Shown: positions 49,951 to 59,127 of the stretch, piece by piece
Layout of the letters: each line of letters opens with the position of its first letter
Numbering within the stretch: position 1 is the first letter of the stretch
Origin: Halorubrum aethiopicum
Lineage (GTDB): Archaea > Halobacteriota > Halobacteria > Halobacteriales > Haloferacaceae
DNA: 64,000 nt
Direction of reading: 5' to 3'
Assembly: GCF_001542905.1 (NCBI RefSeq)
Contig: NZ_LOAJ01000001.1
Location: 2,170,001-2,234,000 of the forward strand
Translations under genes and position numbers: made by a program
The notes under the pieces: model-generated
Told to the model about the DNA's origin: nothing
Databases searched by the model: none
The model's input: only the letters and a program-made list of their open reading frames with translations

Positions 49951-51186
49951 ATGGCTTCCGACGCGGAACTCGAGGCGATAGGCGAGGCGGTCGCGGACTT
50001 GGAAGACGAGGCGGTCGAGTTCCTCCGAGAGATGGTTCGCACGCCGAGCGTGAACCCGCCGGGGGATTACGCCGCGATCGTCGACCTGCTGGCGGCGCGG
50101 TACGAGGAGTACGGCTGGGACGTCGAGGTCGAGCACGCGCCCGAGGCGCTCGTGGAGGAACTCGACCTGCCGCACCCGCGGCCGAACGTCCTCGCGTACG
50201 TGACCCGCGGGACCGGCCCGACGCTCGCGCTCAACGCCCACATCGACACGGTCCCGGTCGAGGCGTCGAACTGGACCCACGACCCCTTCGGCGGCGCGGT
50301 CGAGGACGGCCGGCTGTACGGCCGGGGCGCGCGCGACTCGAAGGGCCGCATCGCCGCCTACACGCTGGCGGCTCGGGCGCTCGAGGCGAGCGGGCTGCTC
50401 CCCGAGGACGCCACGCTCGTGCTGGCGCTGACGGCCGACGAGGAGACGGGTGGGGAGGCCGGCGCGGGCCACGTCGTCGAGAGCGGTGCGCTCGAGGCCG
50501 ACTACGCGATCGTCGAGGGGAGCACCTACGCGGTCGAGTACGCCTCCTCTGGCGTGCTCACGCTCCGCGTCGACGTCGAGGGCGCGTCAGCGCACGCGGG
50601 TCTGGAACCCGAGGAGGGTGCGAACGCGGTGGTCGCGGCCGCGCGCCTCGTCGACGCGCTCGACGCCCACGGCGACGACCTCGCGGCCCGCGAGAGTTCG
50701 ATCCCCGGCGTCGGGAGCGCCACCTGTACGCCCGCGACGATCGAGGGCGGCGACGCGACCAACGTCGTCCCGCCGACCTGCTCGTTCACGGTCGACCGCC
50801 GGGTGCCGCCGGACCACGACGCCGCGGCCGCCGAGCGCGAGGTCCGCGAGGTCGTCGCCGACGCGGACCTCCCGGCGGGAACGTCGGCGACGGTGACGGC
50901 GCTGAGCCGGACGAAAGCGTTCCGGTCGGACCCCGAGGACCCTCACGTCCGCGCGGTCGCGGCGAACGCGGAGCGGGTGATCGGCGACGTGCCCGTGCGC
51001 GGCACCCGCGGCGGATCCGACGCCGGCCACTTCCACGCCGGCGGGACGAAGGCCGTCAAGTTCGGCCCCGGCGGCCGGGACTCGAACGTCCACGGCCCGG
51101 ACGAGAACCTCGCGCTCGACCAGCTCCGGGACGCGGCGGTCGTGGTCGCCGCGAGCGTCCGCGACGTCGGCCGCGAGGAGGCGTGA
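49951..51186 (+). CDS. M20-family metallopeptidase (ArgE/DapE/CPG2-like)
   Basis: A 411-residue zinc amidohydrolase. The metal-binding motif reads NAHIDTVPVEA (about 92), ARDSKG carries the bridging Asp (about 130), the catalytic pair is DEETGGE (about 170), and the terminal metal His is in GHFHAGG (about 352-358). A lid domain follows at about 180-300. The substrate (acetylornithine, succinyl-diaminopimelate, or a peptide) is not determined. The ATG at 49951 fits the box A. It is monocistronic. Confidence 0.93.
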   Translation: MASDAELEAIGEAVADLEDEAVEFLREMVRTPSVNPPGDYAAIVDLLAARYEEYGWDVEVEHAPEALVEELDLPHPRPNVLAYVTRGTGPTLALNAHIDTVPVEASNWTHDPFGGAVEDGRLYGRGARDSKGRIAAYTLAARALEASGLLPEDATLVLALTADEETGGEAGAGHVVESGALEADYAIVEGSTYAVEYASSGVLTLRVDVEGASAHAGLEPEEGANAVVAAARLVDALDAHGDDLAARESSIPGVGSATCTPATIEGGDATNVVPPTCSFTVDRRVPPDHDAAAAEREVREVVADADLPAGTSATVTALSRTKAFRSDPEDPHVRAVAANAERVIGDVPVRGTRGGSDAGHFHAGGTKAVKFGPGGRDSNVHGPDENLALDQLRDAAVVVAASVRDVGREEA

Positions 51187-51312
51187 CCGGTCGCGGCCGC
51201 GTCCGTCAGCGTCGCGGGTGATCGAGGCGGCGTTCGGAGACGGGTCGAGCGGCGCTGTGAGGCGAGGCGGCGCGCGTTTTCGCGGCAGCGAGCGGCGGCG
51301 CGAGGAACTCGA

Positions 51313-53823
51313 TCAGTCGGCCGGTTCGACGCCGGTGAACTCGAACCGTGCGCCGCCGGCAGAGCCCTCGGTCACCCGAACCTCCCACCCGTGTGCGTCC
51401 GCGATCTCCTTGACGATGCTGAGTCCGAACCCGGTCCCACCCTCGGCCGTGGAGTACCCCGGTCGAAACACGTCGTCGCGCCGGTCCTCGGGGATCCCGT
51501 CACCGTCGTCCTCGATGAAGAAGCCGTCCTCGAGGTCGCCGACGGTGACCGTCACCGTCGTCCCGGCGTGCTCGATCGCGTTCCGAACCAGGTTCTCTAC
51601 CAGCTGTTTGAGACGGGAGCCGTCGGCCGCGATCCGCCGTGAGGTCTCGTTCTCGAGGGACCCCTCGGCGGTGTCGAGGTCCTCCCAGCAGTCGGTCACG
51701 AAGGTCCCGAGATCCACCGTCTCCGTCGACCCGATCGTGTTCCCCTCCCGCGCCAGGGTGAGGAGTTCCTCGATGAGCGTCTCCATCCGTTCGTGTGCCT
51801 CCGCGATCCCGTCGAGGTGATCGCTTTCGCAGTCGTCCCGGGCGAGTTCGACGTGGCCTTCCGCGACGCTGAGCGGGTTTCGGAGGTCGTGACTGACCGT
51901 GGACGCGAACTGTTCCAACCGGCGTTCGCGCTCCTTTCGCTCGGTGATGTCCCGGCCGATGGTCAGGATCGCCGGCTCGCCGTCGTACGTGATCATCGTG
52001 GAACTGAGCTCGACGGGGATCTCCTCGCCCCGTTTGGTTCGGTGGACCGTCTCGAGGACCTGCGTTTCGTCCTCCGAGAGCTCGTCGATGAGCGTCGCGA
52101 TGTCGTCGTCGTCGAGGTGCGCGTCGATGTCCGAAGAGCCCATCGAGAGGAGCTCCTCTCTCGAGTAGCCGGTTCGCTCGACGGCCGTGTCGTTCACGGC
52201 GAGGAACCGCCCGTCGAGGTCGACGACCCACCCCGTGTCGTTCATGCCGTTGAACAGCTGCTCGTACTCCTCTCTCGCCCGTTCCAGGTCGTGCTCGTGT
52301 CGCTTCCGATCGGTGACGTCCTGGACCGCGCCGCGTAGCTGTACCACGTCGCCGTCGTCGAAGACCGGCTCGCCGAGTATGCGGAACCACCGGATCTCGT
52401 CGTCGCTTCGTTGGAACCGTGCCTCCACGTCGAAGGAGTCGCCGGCGGCGATCGCGTCCTCGATCGCCTGCTCGACTATCGGGCGGTCCGCGTCGACGTA
52501 GACGTCGAGCGCGTCCTCGAGCGGAGGTTCCTCCTCTCCCTCGATCCCGATCATCTCGAACAGGTGGTCGGACCAGTACACCTCGTTCGTCGTCGTGTCG
52601 ATCTGCCAGCCGCCGACGTCCGCGATCTGCTCCGTCTTGTCCAACAGGTCGCGAGCGAACTCGAGCTCTCGCTCACGCGCCTTCCGATCGGACAGGTCGC
52701 GGCCGATCCCGGCGAGTCCGAGGAAGTCGCCGTCCGGATCGACCAGCCGTTGGCCGGTGAGCTCGTAGGAGACTCGCCCCCGGTCCGCGGTGAGCACGTC
52801 GGCCTCGACCGTCGCGGTCCCCGTGTCGATCGTCGTCTCGATCGCCTCGGTTACCCGCTGGCGGTGGTCCTCGGCGAAGAACTCGAGCACGTCCCGATCG
52901 AGCAGCTCCTCGTCCGCGAACCCGGTTTCCCGCGCGAGTCGCTCGTTCCATCGCTGGAGGTCTCCGTCGGCGTCGAGCACGTAGAACAGGTCGTCGAGGG
53001 TGTCGAGCGCCTGTTCCGTGAACGCGCGCTCCCGTGCGAGCTGCCGTCGGCGTTCCACCCGGTCGGTGACGTCCTGGAACTTCGAGAACGTCGTCACCGC
53101 GTCGCCGTGGTCGTTCCTGACGACGCGGTGGTGCCACTCACAGACGAGGCGCTCGCCGCCCTTCGTGACCGTCTCGTACTCGCTGTCGTTGACGGCGGCG
53201 GTGGAATCCAGCTCCGAGAGGACCTTCGCGACGGCGTCCTGCTCGGACTCGGGGACGAGTCGTCGCCACGAACTGCCGACGAGTTCGGCTTCGTCGTAGC
53301 CGAGGATCTCCTCGCCGGTCTCGTTGATCCGGATGACCTCGAAGTCGTCGTTCCACTCGATGGCCCCGAGGGGGGAGCGTTCGAAGAACAGCGAGAGGCG
53401 TTTCTGACTGGTCTCGATCTCCCGCTTGGAGCGGTACTGCGAGACCGCGTTCGCGATCCGGTGTGCGAGCAGCGTGTACTGGCCGGATCCTCCCTCCTTC
53501 CGGAGGTAGTCCGTGACGCCGGCGGAGATCGCGTCGCTGGCGATCTCCTCGCTCCCCTTGGCCGTGAACAGGATGAACGGCATGTCCGAGTGCGTTTCGC
53601 GGACGTCGTGGAGGAACTGGAGCCCGTTCTTTCCGGGCATCTCGTAGTCGGAGACGACGCAGTCGAAGTCGGTCTCCTCGAGCCGTGTCAACCCCTCCTC
53701 GGCGCTTTCGGCCGTCCGAACGCGGATCCGGGAGTCCTCCCGGACGAGGAACTCGGAGACGACGTCCGTGAACCCGGAGGCGTCGTCGACGTGGAGAACG
53801 CGGATGGTTGGATCGGTTGACAT
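51313..53823 (-). CDS. Hybrid sensor histidine kinase with N-terminal receiver and four PAS domains
   Basis: An 836-residue cytoplasmic kinase. A receiver domain lies at about 8-120 with the phosphoacceptor Asp in VVSDYEMPG (about 59). Four PAS/PAC modules follow, at about 140-262, 265-388, 392-510 and 515-630. The kinase core has the H-box VSHDLRNPLS (His about 645), and the HATPase includes NLVRNAIEHAG, DDGDGIPE and GTGFGLSIV. There are no membrane spans, so the input is internal, such as redox state, light or ligand bound in PAS. Many haloarchaeal kinases share this receiver-PAS-kinase layout. No response regulator with a DNA-binding domain is adjacent. Confidence 0.92.
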   Translation of the reverse strand: MSTDPTIRVLHVDDASGFTDVVSEFLVREDSRIRVRTAESAEEGLTRLEETDFDCVVSDYEMPGKNGLQFLHDVRETHSDMPFILFTAKGSEEIASDAISAGVTDYLRKEGGSGQYTLLAHRIANAVSQYRSKREIETSQKRLSLFFERSPLGAIEWNDDFEVIRINETGEEILGYDEAELVGSSWRRLVPESEQDAVAKVLSELDSTAAVNDSEYETVTKGGERLVCEWHHRVVRNDHGDAVTTFSKFQDVTDRVERRRQLARERAFTEQALDTLDDLFYVLDADGDLQRWNERLARETGFADEELLDRDVLEFFAEDHRQRVTEAIETTIDTGTATVEADVLTADRGRVSYELTGQRLVDPDGDFLGLAGIGRDLSDRKARERELEFARDLLDKTEQIADVGGWQIDTTTNEVYWSDHLFEMIGIEGEEEPPLEDALDVYVDADRPIVEQAIEDAIAAGDSFDVEARFQRSDDEIRWFRILGEPVFDDGDVVQLRGAVQDVTDRKRHEHDLERAREEYEQLFNGMNDTGWVVDLDGRFLAVNDTAVERTGYSREELLSMGSSDIDAHLDDDDIATLIDELSEDETQVLETVHRTKRGEEIPVELSSTMITYDGEPAILTIGRDITERKERERRLEQFASTVSHDLRNPLSVAEGHVELARDDCESDHLDGIAEAHERMETLIEELLTLAREGNTIGSTETVDLGTFVTDCWEDLDTAEGSLENETSRRIAADGSRLKQLVENLVRNAIEHAGTTVTVTVGDLEDGFFIEDDGDGIPEDRRDDVFRPGYSTAEGGTGFGLSIVKEIADAHGWEVRVTEGSAGGARFEFTGVEPAD

Positions 53824-53885
53824 GAACGGGCGAGAGATCGGTCCGTCTAACTCCTGACGTAAGGCACCGTTTCACATACAAAAGG

Positions 53886-55808
53886 CTACTGGACGGTCCC
53901 CCGTCGCCGCTCGGTCACGTCGCGTCCCTCGGGTATCAGCAGCCGAACGTTCCCCCGGTCGTCGGTCACGGGCCGGATCGAGAAGTCGATGGTCGCCTCC
54001 CGGTCGGCACCGCTCACCACCAGGTCCCGCCTGATGAACTCCCCCTCCGCCGCCCGCTCGACGGCCTCGCGCGCCTGCTCCCGCGTCCGTTGTGACTGTT
54101 GAAACCACCCCGTCTCCCACATCTTCTCGCCGACTACGTCGTCGCGGTCGAGACCGCCGAACTCCAACGCGGTCTCGTTCGCCTCGATGAGCGTCCCGTC
54201 GGGCCGCATCAGCCCCGTGAACTGATACGTCTGGTTGAATATCTGCTCGTACACCCCGGAGTCGGCCTCCGTTCCCGTGATCGGCTCGACTATCATGAGG
54301 TGTTGACCCGGCACGATCTCGGGGACGGTCGTGTACTCCACGACGCGCTTCTCGCCGTCGTCGCCGACGAACTCGACCACGTTCTCCACGTTCTCGTCGT
54401 CCCCGTCCTTCGCTTCCTGAAAGGTGGCCCACGCGGCCTCGAAGTCGTAATCGTCGGGGAGGAAGTCCGCGACTTCTCGCCCGAGCAGCTCGTGACGGTC
54501 GTTCCCGTAGATCGTGGCGGCCCTCGGATTCAGGTCGACGATCCGCGCGTCGTCGTTGAAGATGATCATCGCCTCGCTCGCCTCGTCGAACGCCGCCTTG
54601 TACTGGTCGCGGGCCCTGGTGATCTCCGTGATACCGGTCTGTTCCGCCGACTCCGGCGTCTCGGGCAGCGTGATCGTGATCGCCGTTCCCCCGTCGGTGA
54701 CGGTCGACTCGACCGTGCCGTCGTGTCGAGAGACGATCCACCGGACCATCCACAGCCCCAGTCCGATGCCGTGAGTGAGCGGCGTCGTCTCTCCGGTCTC
54801 GATGGCGGTCTGTTCCATCTCCGGGAGCCCCGGTCCGTCGTCCCGTATCCGGATCTCGACGGCGTCCTCGACCGGTTCGACGGTGATCGAGATCGTCGGG
54901 TCCTCGCCGCCGTGCCGAACGGCGTTCTCGACCAACTCCTCGATCGCCCGCTCGAAGCTCGGGCGGATCGGTAACACGACCTCGTCGGGAGCGTGGACCG
55001 TGGCGGTAGCAGCCGGGTGCTCGGCCGTGACGGCGTCCGTGATCTCGTCGATCACCGGGACGACGTCGGTCAGCGTCGGCTGGGCGTCCTCCGTGAGGAT
55101 CTGTTCGAGGTCCCGCGCCCGTTCGCTCAGTTCCAAGAGCGTGTCGACCTCCCGAAGAACGATCTCGTGGTAGTCGGTGTCGCCCGCGTCCGTGCCCATC
55201 TCCTGGGTGTAGCCTCGGATCACGGTCAGACTGTTGCGGATGTTGTGTCGGAGGACCCGAGCGAGCGCGGCGGCCAGGTTCGTCTTGTCGGTGATCTCGG
55301 CGGTGTGCTGTTTCAGTTCGAGTTCCCGTTCGATCAGTCGAGCGACGAGTTCGGCGAAGAGCGTCTCGTTCGTCGAGAACTCCGCGCGCGGCTCGTCCGC
55401 GATGAAACAGACCGTGCCGTACGGTTCGTCGTCGAGATACACCGGCGTGCCCAGATAGCAGTGGTACCCGTGGGCGTCGAAGGCGGGATCGTCGTCCCAC
55501 TCCTGGTTCGGCGCGTCGTGGAGCGTGACCTGCGACTCGGTTTCGACGACCCGACGACAGTACGTCGTCTCCAGCGCCAGCTCGACGCCCTCGTGGAGCT
55601 TCGCGTCCGCCGGTTCGGTGCTGACGACGGCCTTCCAGTGATCCGAATCGGGATCGGTGCGAACGAGAAGGCCGCGATCGGCGTTCAGGACCTGAGCACC
55701 CAGGGCGAGAGCCCGGCGCGCTCGTTCCTCGAACGACCCCTCGCCGTCCATGACGTCGTACAGCCGCTCCCACGGTTCGCTCGCGTCGGACCCCTCCCCG
55801 GAATACAT
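53886..55808 (-). CDS. GAF-histidine kinase with C-terminal PAS domains (unusual order)
   Basis: A 640-residue sensor protein. A GAF domain lies at about 25-165 (ALGAQVLNADRGLLVRT, TYCRRVV, GTPVYLDDEPYGTV). The kinase core follows directly: H-box VLRHNIRNSL (His about 189) and HATPase about 290-395 (ELVENAVRHGG, IRDDGPG, GIGLGLWMV). After the kinase core come two PAS modules at about 405-510 and 520-635, so PAS domains lie downstream of catalysis rather than upstream. The ATG at 55808 is preferred over 55841. It ends 62 bases from the neighbouring kinase and shares its direction. The C-terminal PAS may receive rather than give signals, which is inference. Confidence 0.88.
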   Translation of the reverse strand: MYSGEGSDASEPWERLYDVMDGEGSFEERARRALALGAQVLNADRGLLVRTDPDSDHWKAVVSTEPADAKLHEGVELALETTYCRRVVETESQVTLHDAPNQEWDDDPAFDAHGYHCYLGTPVYLDDEPYGTVCFIADEPRAEFSTNETLFAELVARLIERELELKQHTAEITDKTNLAAALARVLRHNIRNSLTVIRGYTQEMGTDAGDTDYHEIVLREVDTLLELSERARDLEQILTEDAQPTLTDVVPVIDEITDAVTAEHPAATATVHAPDEVVLPIRPSFERAIEELVENAVRHGGEDPTISITVEPVEDAVEIRIRDDGPGLPEMEQTAIETGETTPLTHGIGLGLWMVRWIVSRHDGTVESTVTDGGTAITITLPETPESAEQTGITEITRARDQYKAAFDEASEAMIIFNDDARIVDLNPRAATIYGNDRHELLGREVADFLPDDYDFEAAWATFQEAKDGDDENVENVVEFVGDDGEKRVVEYTTVPEIVPGQHLMIVEPITGTEADSGVYEQIFNQTYQFTGLMRPDGTLIEANETALEFGGLDRDDVVGEKMWETGWFQQSQRTREQAREAVERAAEGEFIRRDLVVSGADREATIDFSIRPVTDDRGNVRLLIPEGRDVTERRRGTVQ

Positions 55809-55960
55809 GCGGTATACATGTACGTGAGGATAAATGTACACAAATATCTACCCCTTGGTTTCCACGACGTGACTCCTTCGCGTTGGTCGCGGCCGACGGT
55901 TCGTCGCGGCCGGTCGTCGCCCGCAAAGGTTTAACCCACGTCGTCGAGTCCCTGTGGAGC

Positions 55961-56561
55961 GTGCCGTTTCCCCGCGCCAAATCGCCGCGTCGACTCTACG
56001 ACGAGGTCCGCTCGTACGACCTAGTGGTCACCCCCGACGGGCCGCTCGCGAGCGCCCTGAACCGCCACCTCGACCGCCCGCACCTGGGCCCGTTCGCCAT
56101 CCCGCCGCGCCGAGAGCCGCGTCGTCCTGGCCGCCGGAGTCGACCCGAACGCGTTCCTCGAGTCGCTCCCCGTCGACGTCGAGGCGGTCGAGCCCGACGG
56201 CGACGACGAGGAGAACGTGAAGGCGCTGATCGACTCGCTGAACGGCGAGAAGCGGGCGGAGATCGACGCCTTCCTCCCGCTCTCGGTCGACGGCGAGCGG
56301 GTGACGATCGGCGGGGTCATCGACCTGCTCCACCTCACGCCCGACCGCGCCGAGATCGTCGACTACAAGACGGATCTCACGCGACACGCGGAGGCCGAGT
56401 ACGAGAAGCAGCTCAGCGTCTACTACCGCGTCGTCGAGGGGGTACATCCGGACAGAGAGGTCTCCGCGTCGATCTTCTACACCCGCGACGGCGAGCGGCG
56501 CGAGATCGAGTCCCTGGACGAGGACGAGCTTCGAGACCTGGTGCGCACCCATTGCGAATGA
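55961..56561 (+). pseudogene. Frameshifted remnant of a RecB-like nuclease-domain protein
   Basis: One frame starts at GTG 55961 (MPFPRAKSPRRLYDEVRSYD, then DGPLASALNRHLDRP, GPFAIPPRR) and stops making sense near 56110. In the next frame homology resumes (ESRVVLAAGVDPNAFLESLP) and continues to the stop at 56559-56561 with ITIGGVIDLLH, IVDYKTDLTRHAEAEY, KQLSVYY and SASIFYTRDG. The last part is a PD-(D/E)xK RecB-family nuclease core (Asp in GVIDLLH, DYKTD, Gln in KQLSVYY). In intact haloarchaeal relatives I recall a long middle between these ends, so this looks like an internal deletion plus frameshift. A TTTAACCC box A remains at 55929. Confidence 0.7.
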
Positions 56562-56623
56562 GTGGCCCGGGCGGGGCAGGGATCGCGACGAGCGTCGGGC
56601 CCCGCGTCGGTTCGTCACCGCAC

Positions 56624-56632
56624 GCTTATATC
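56624..56632 (+). promoter_or_regulatory. Box A-like promoter
   Basis: GCTTATATC lies about 26 bases before the ATG at 56655 in GC-rich sequence. Confidence 0.5.
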
Positions 56633-56654
56633 CGATGTCGCGGCCACCGGCCCC

Positions 56655-57176
56655 ATGTCGTCCGGGACGGACTCCGCGAGGCGGAGAAGACGGTGGAGAC
56701 GGGGTAGACGAGAGAGACGGGAGAAGCGATGGGGACGGGATAGGCGGTGGGGACGGGCTAGACGAGGGAGACGACTGGAACCGGGGGGACGAACGGACGG
56801 AGCCCGCGGCGGCCCTCGATCCGAAACGATCGCCGCGGGTGCGGATCGCCGTCCCGACGCCGGCCCGGAGCGAGGGGGGAGCTGCCCGACGGGAGACCCG
56901 AGGCGCTGGGCGCGGACCCTCTCGGCCATCGCCCCGGTCGGGGCGGTCGCGGTCGCCGGGATCGGTCTCGGATCGATCGGGCGGCGGCGCGTTCCACGGC
57001 TCGCCGCCCGGCTGGAGGGCGCTCCGATCGGCGTCGACGTCGACGCCGGCGTCCTCTCGGCGGTCGCCGACGGGACCTACGCGGCGTCGCTCCTCCTCGC
57101 CCTCCTCGTCGCGTGCGCGGTCGGGTGGCTCGTCCTGTCGACTGCGGCTCGGATCGCCGCGAGCGCGCCGCCGTAG
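56655..57176 (+). CDS. Arg-rich N-terminus membrane protein of unknown function
   Basis: A 173-residue predicted protein. The first 80 residues are an Arg-rich run encoded by degenerate short repeats (RRRWRRGRRERREKRWGRD). Two hydrophobic helices follow, at about 88-108 (ALSAIAPVGAVAVAGIGLG region) and about 142-165 (ASLLLALLVACAVGWLV). A box A 26 bases upstream supports a gene. The N-terminal repeat part is not protein-like and the true start may be later. No homologue is recognised. Confidence 0.5.
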   Translation: MSSGTDSARRRRRWRRGRRERREKRWGRDRRWGRARRGRRLEPGGRTDGARGGPRSETIAAGADRRPDAGPERGGSCPTGDPRRWARTLSAIAPVGAVAVAGIGLGSIGRRRVPRLAARLEGAPIGVDVDAGVLSAVADGTYAASLLLALLVACAVGWLVLSTAARIAASAPP

Positions 57177-57232
57177 CCCGAGCGCCCGGAACTCCCGGAA
57201 CGGCTTTGGATCCGGCGACGCTATCCTCGCGC

Positions 57233-57793
57233 ATGGTCGCGATGGAATCCGACTCCGAACTCGAGCGCGGCGACGCCGCACCGGACTTCGAGCTGCCAGG
57301 AACCGACGGCGAGACGCACGCCCTCGACTCCTTCGACGTCGACGCGCTGCTCGTGGTGTTCACCTGTAACCACTGCCCGTACGCGAAGGCGAAGTTCGGG
57401 CTGCTCAACGACCTCGCCGCCGAGTACGACGACCTGGCCGTGGTCGGGATCAACCCGAACGACGCGGCGGAGTACCCCGACGACTCCTTCGAGGCCATGC
57501 GCGAGCGGGTCGCGGACGGGACGGTCGCCTACGACGCGTACCTCCGGGACGAGACGGGCGAGGTCGCCGCGGCCTACGGCGCGGTGTGTACGCCCGACCC
57601 GTTCCTCTTCGGTCGCGAGGGCGGCGAGTGGCGGCTCGCGTACCACGGCCGGCTGGACGACGCGTTGAACCCCGACGACGAGCCGACCGAGTTCTACGTC
57701 CGCGACGCGGTCGACGCGGTCCTCGACGGCGAGGAGGTCCCGCACCCGGACCGGCCGTCGCGGGGCTGTTCGATCAAGTGGCCCGAGGAGTGA
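57233..57793 (+). CDS. Thioredoxin-family/peroxiredoxin-like protein
   Basis: A 186-residue thioredoxin-fold protein. ERGDAAPDFELPG at 11-23 is the AhpC/TSA-like opening. The redox motif is CNHCPYAK (Cys45, Cys48), the family's usual form in haloarchaeal thioredoxin-like proteins. The cis-Pro region CTPDPFLFG follows. The end GCSIKWPEE is conserved in this group. ATGs at 57233 and 57242 are both possible. Peroxide detoxification or disulfide transfer is likely. It is downstream of the unknown membrane protein. Confidence 0.9.
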   Translation: MVAMESDSELERGDAAPDFELPGTDGETHALDSFDVDALLVVFTCNHCPYAKAKFGLLNDLAAEYDDLAVVGINPNDAAEYPDDSFEAMRERVADGTVAYDAYLRDETGEVAAAYGAVCTPDPFLFGREGGEWRLAYHGRLDDALNPDDEPTEFYVRDAVDAVLDGEEVPHPDRPSRGCSIKWPEE

Positions 57794-57832
57794 GGCGGGA
57801 CGGGGAGAACGGGCGAGGTCCGGAGCGGCCGC

Positions 57833-58336
57833 TCAGGCCCGACGCCCCCGCAACGCGGACCGCCCGCCCATCAGCGCGATGACCGCGCCGATCCCGATCG
57901 CGAGGAACGGGGCGTTCGATCGCTGCTTCCTGAGGAACGCGTCGCCCGGCGAGTCGGGCGTCACGTACGCCGTGACCGTCTCGCCGGTCTCGTACTCCTC
58001 GATCGCCTCCCTCGCGGCCGACCGGGTGTCGTAGGACCGCTGAACCGACGCCGGATACACGCCGGTCGCGGTGTATCTCTCTCCGCGGTACGCGTACTCG
58101 TAGCGGACGAACGGGTAGTAGTCCACGTCCGGGCTCGAAGCCGAGCTCGTGGAGTCGAGATCGGTCTCGAGGACCACCGCCTCGACGGGTTCCGCGGTCT
58201 CGATCGCCTGCTGCTGCTGGAGGTAGTCGTATCCGCCGTAGCCGGCGAGCGCCAGCCCGACGACGAGGAACAACAGGCCGCCGCGGACGGGGTCGATCTC
58301 CCGCCCGGCGACGGTGATGTCGGTGTTGGAGGACAC
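57833..58336 (-). CDS. DUF3592-type membrane protein
   Basis: A 167-residue protein. One membrane helix lies at about 20-38 (GLLFLVVGLALAGYG) and a second at about 143-158 (APFLAIGIGAVIALMGG). Between them a beta-rich domain with YYPFVRYEYAYRGE and the VTPDSPGDAFL ending matches DUF3592. The GTG at 58336 is preceded by GGAGGAG, so this start is supported by a Shine-Dalgarno-like site. It is divergent from the next gene. The function is unknown. Confidence 0.82.
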   Translation of the reverse strand: MSSNTDITVAGREIDPVRGGLLFLVVGLALAGYGGYDYLQQQQAIETAEPVEAVVLETDLDSTSSASSPDVDYYPFVRYEYAYRGERYTATGVYPASVQRSYDTRSAAREAIEEYETGETVTAYVTPDSPGDAFLRKQRSNAPFLAIGIGAVIALMGGRSALRGRRA

Positions 58337-58424
58337 GGATGGCGCTCCTCCGTCTCGATCCAAAGGGCTGTCGGAACTTCGCCGCGGAGACGGGTTGAAA
58401 TGGCTCCCGCCCGAAGGATCCGCC

Positions 58425-59120
58425 ATGACGATGAAGGAGGAGGGCGAGCCGGATCTCTACGAGATCGATCGCTTCGACCGCGGCGTGGGATGGATCGCGT
58501 ATCCCGGCGAGACGATGGAGCGCGCGAGCCACGCGCTCGCGGTTCCGAACGAGGACGGCGACGACGACGTGTGGGTGATCGACCCGGTCGACGCGCCGGG
58601 AGTCGACGACCTGATCGCGGAGTTCGGCTCGGTCGCGGGGGTCGTCGTCGGCCTCGACCGACACGAACGCGACGCCGCGGCGCTCGCGACCCGCCACGAC
58701 GCGCCCGTCTACGTGCCCGAGTGGATGACGGACGTCGCCGGCGGGATCGACGCTCCGGTGCGCCGGTTCGACCGCCGGCTGGCCGACTCCGGCTTCGAGT
58801 CGATCCGGATCCGCGACTCCAAGCTACCGCCGTGGCAGGAGGTCGGCCTCTTCGACGGCGAGACCCTCGTCGTTCCCGAGTCGCTCGGGTCGTCGTCGTA
58901 CTTCCGGGGGGACCGCGAGCGGCTCGGCGTCCACCCGATGCTCCGGCTGACGCCGCCGCGGGCGGCCCTTTCCGGGCTCGACCCCGAGCGCGTCCTCGTC
59001 GGCCACGGCGTGGGCGTCCTCGAGGACGCCGGCGCGGCGGTCGAGAACGCCCTCGACGGGTCCCGGCGCAAGGCACCCGGCCTCTACGCGAGGACGCTCC
59101 GGTCCGCGCTCGGGATCTGA
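58425..59120 (+). CDS. Conserved haloarchaeal protein, degenerate MBL-fold-like
   Basis: A 231-residue protein. VWVIDPVDAPGVDDL, VAGVVVGLDRHERDA, LVVPESLGSSSYF and VLVGHGVGVLEDA follow the strand order of metallo-beta-lactamase-fold proteins. The metal ligands are mostly missing (LDRHERDA keeps one His and an Asp). An enzyme without metal or a binding role is possible. It ends 7 bases before the next gene, so they form an operon. The ATG at 58425 fits. Confidence 0.7.
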   Translation: MTMKEEGEPDLYEIDRFDRGVGWIAYPGETMERASHALAVPNEDGDDDVWVIDPVDAPGVDDLIAEFGSVAGVVVGLDRHERDAAALATRHDAPVYVPEWMTDVAGGIDAPVRRFDRRLADSGFESIRIRDSKLPPWQEVGLFDGETLVVPESLGSSSYFRGDRERLGVHPMLRLTPPRAALSGLDPERVLVGHGVGVLEDAGAAVENALDGSRRKAPGLYARTLRSALGI

Positions 59121-59127
59121 TCGGCCC

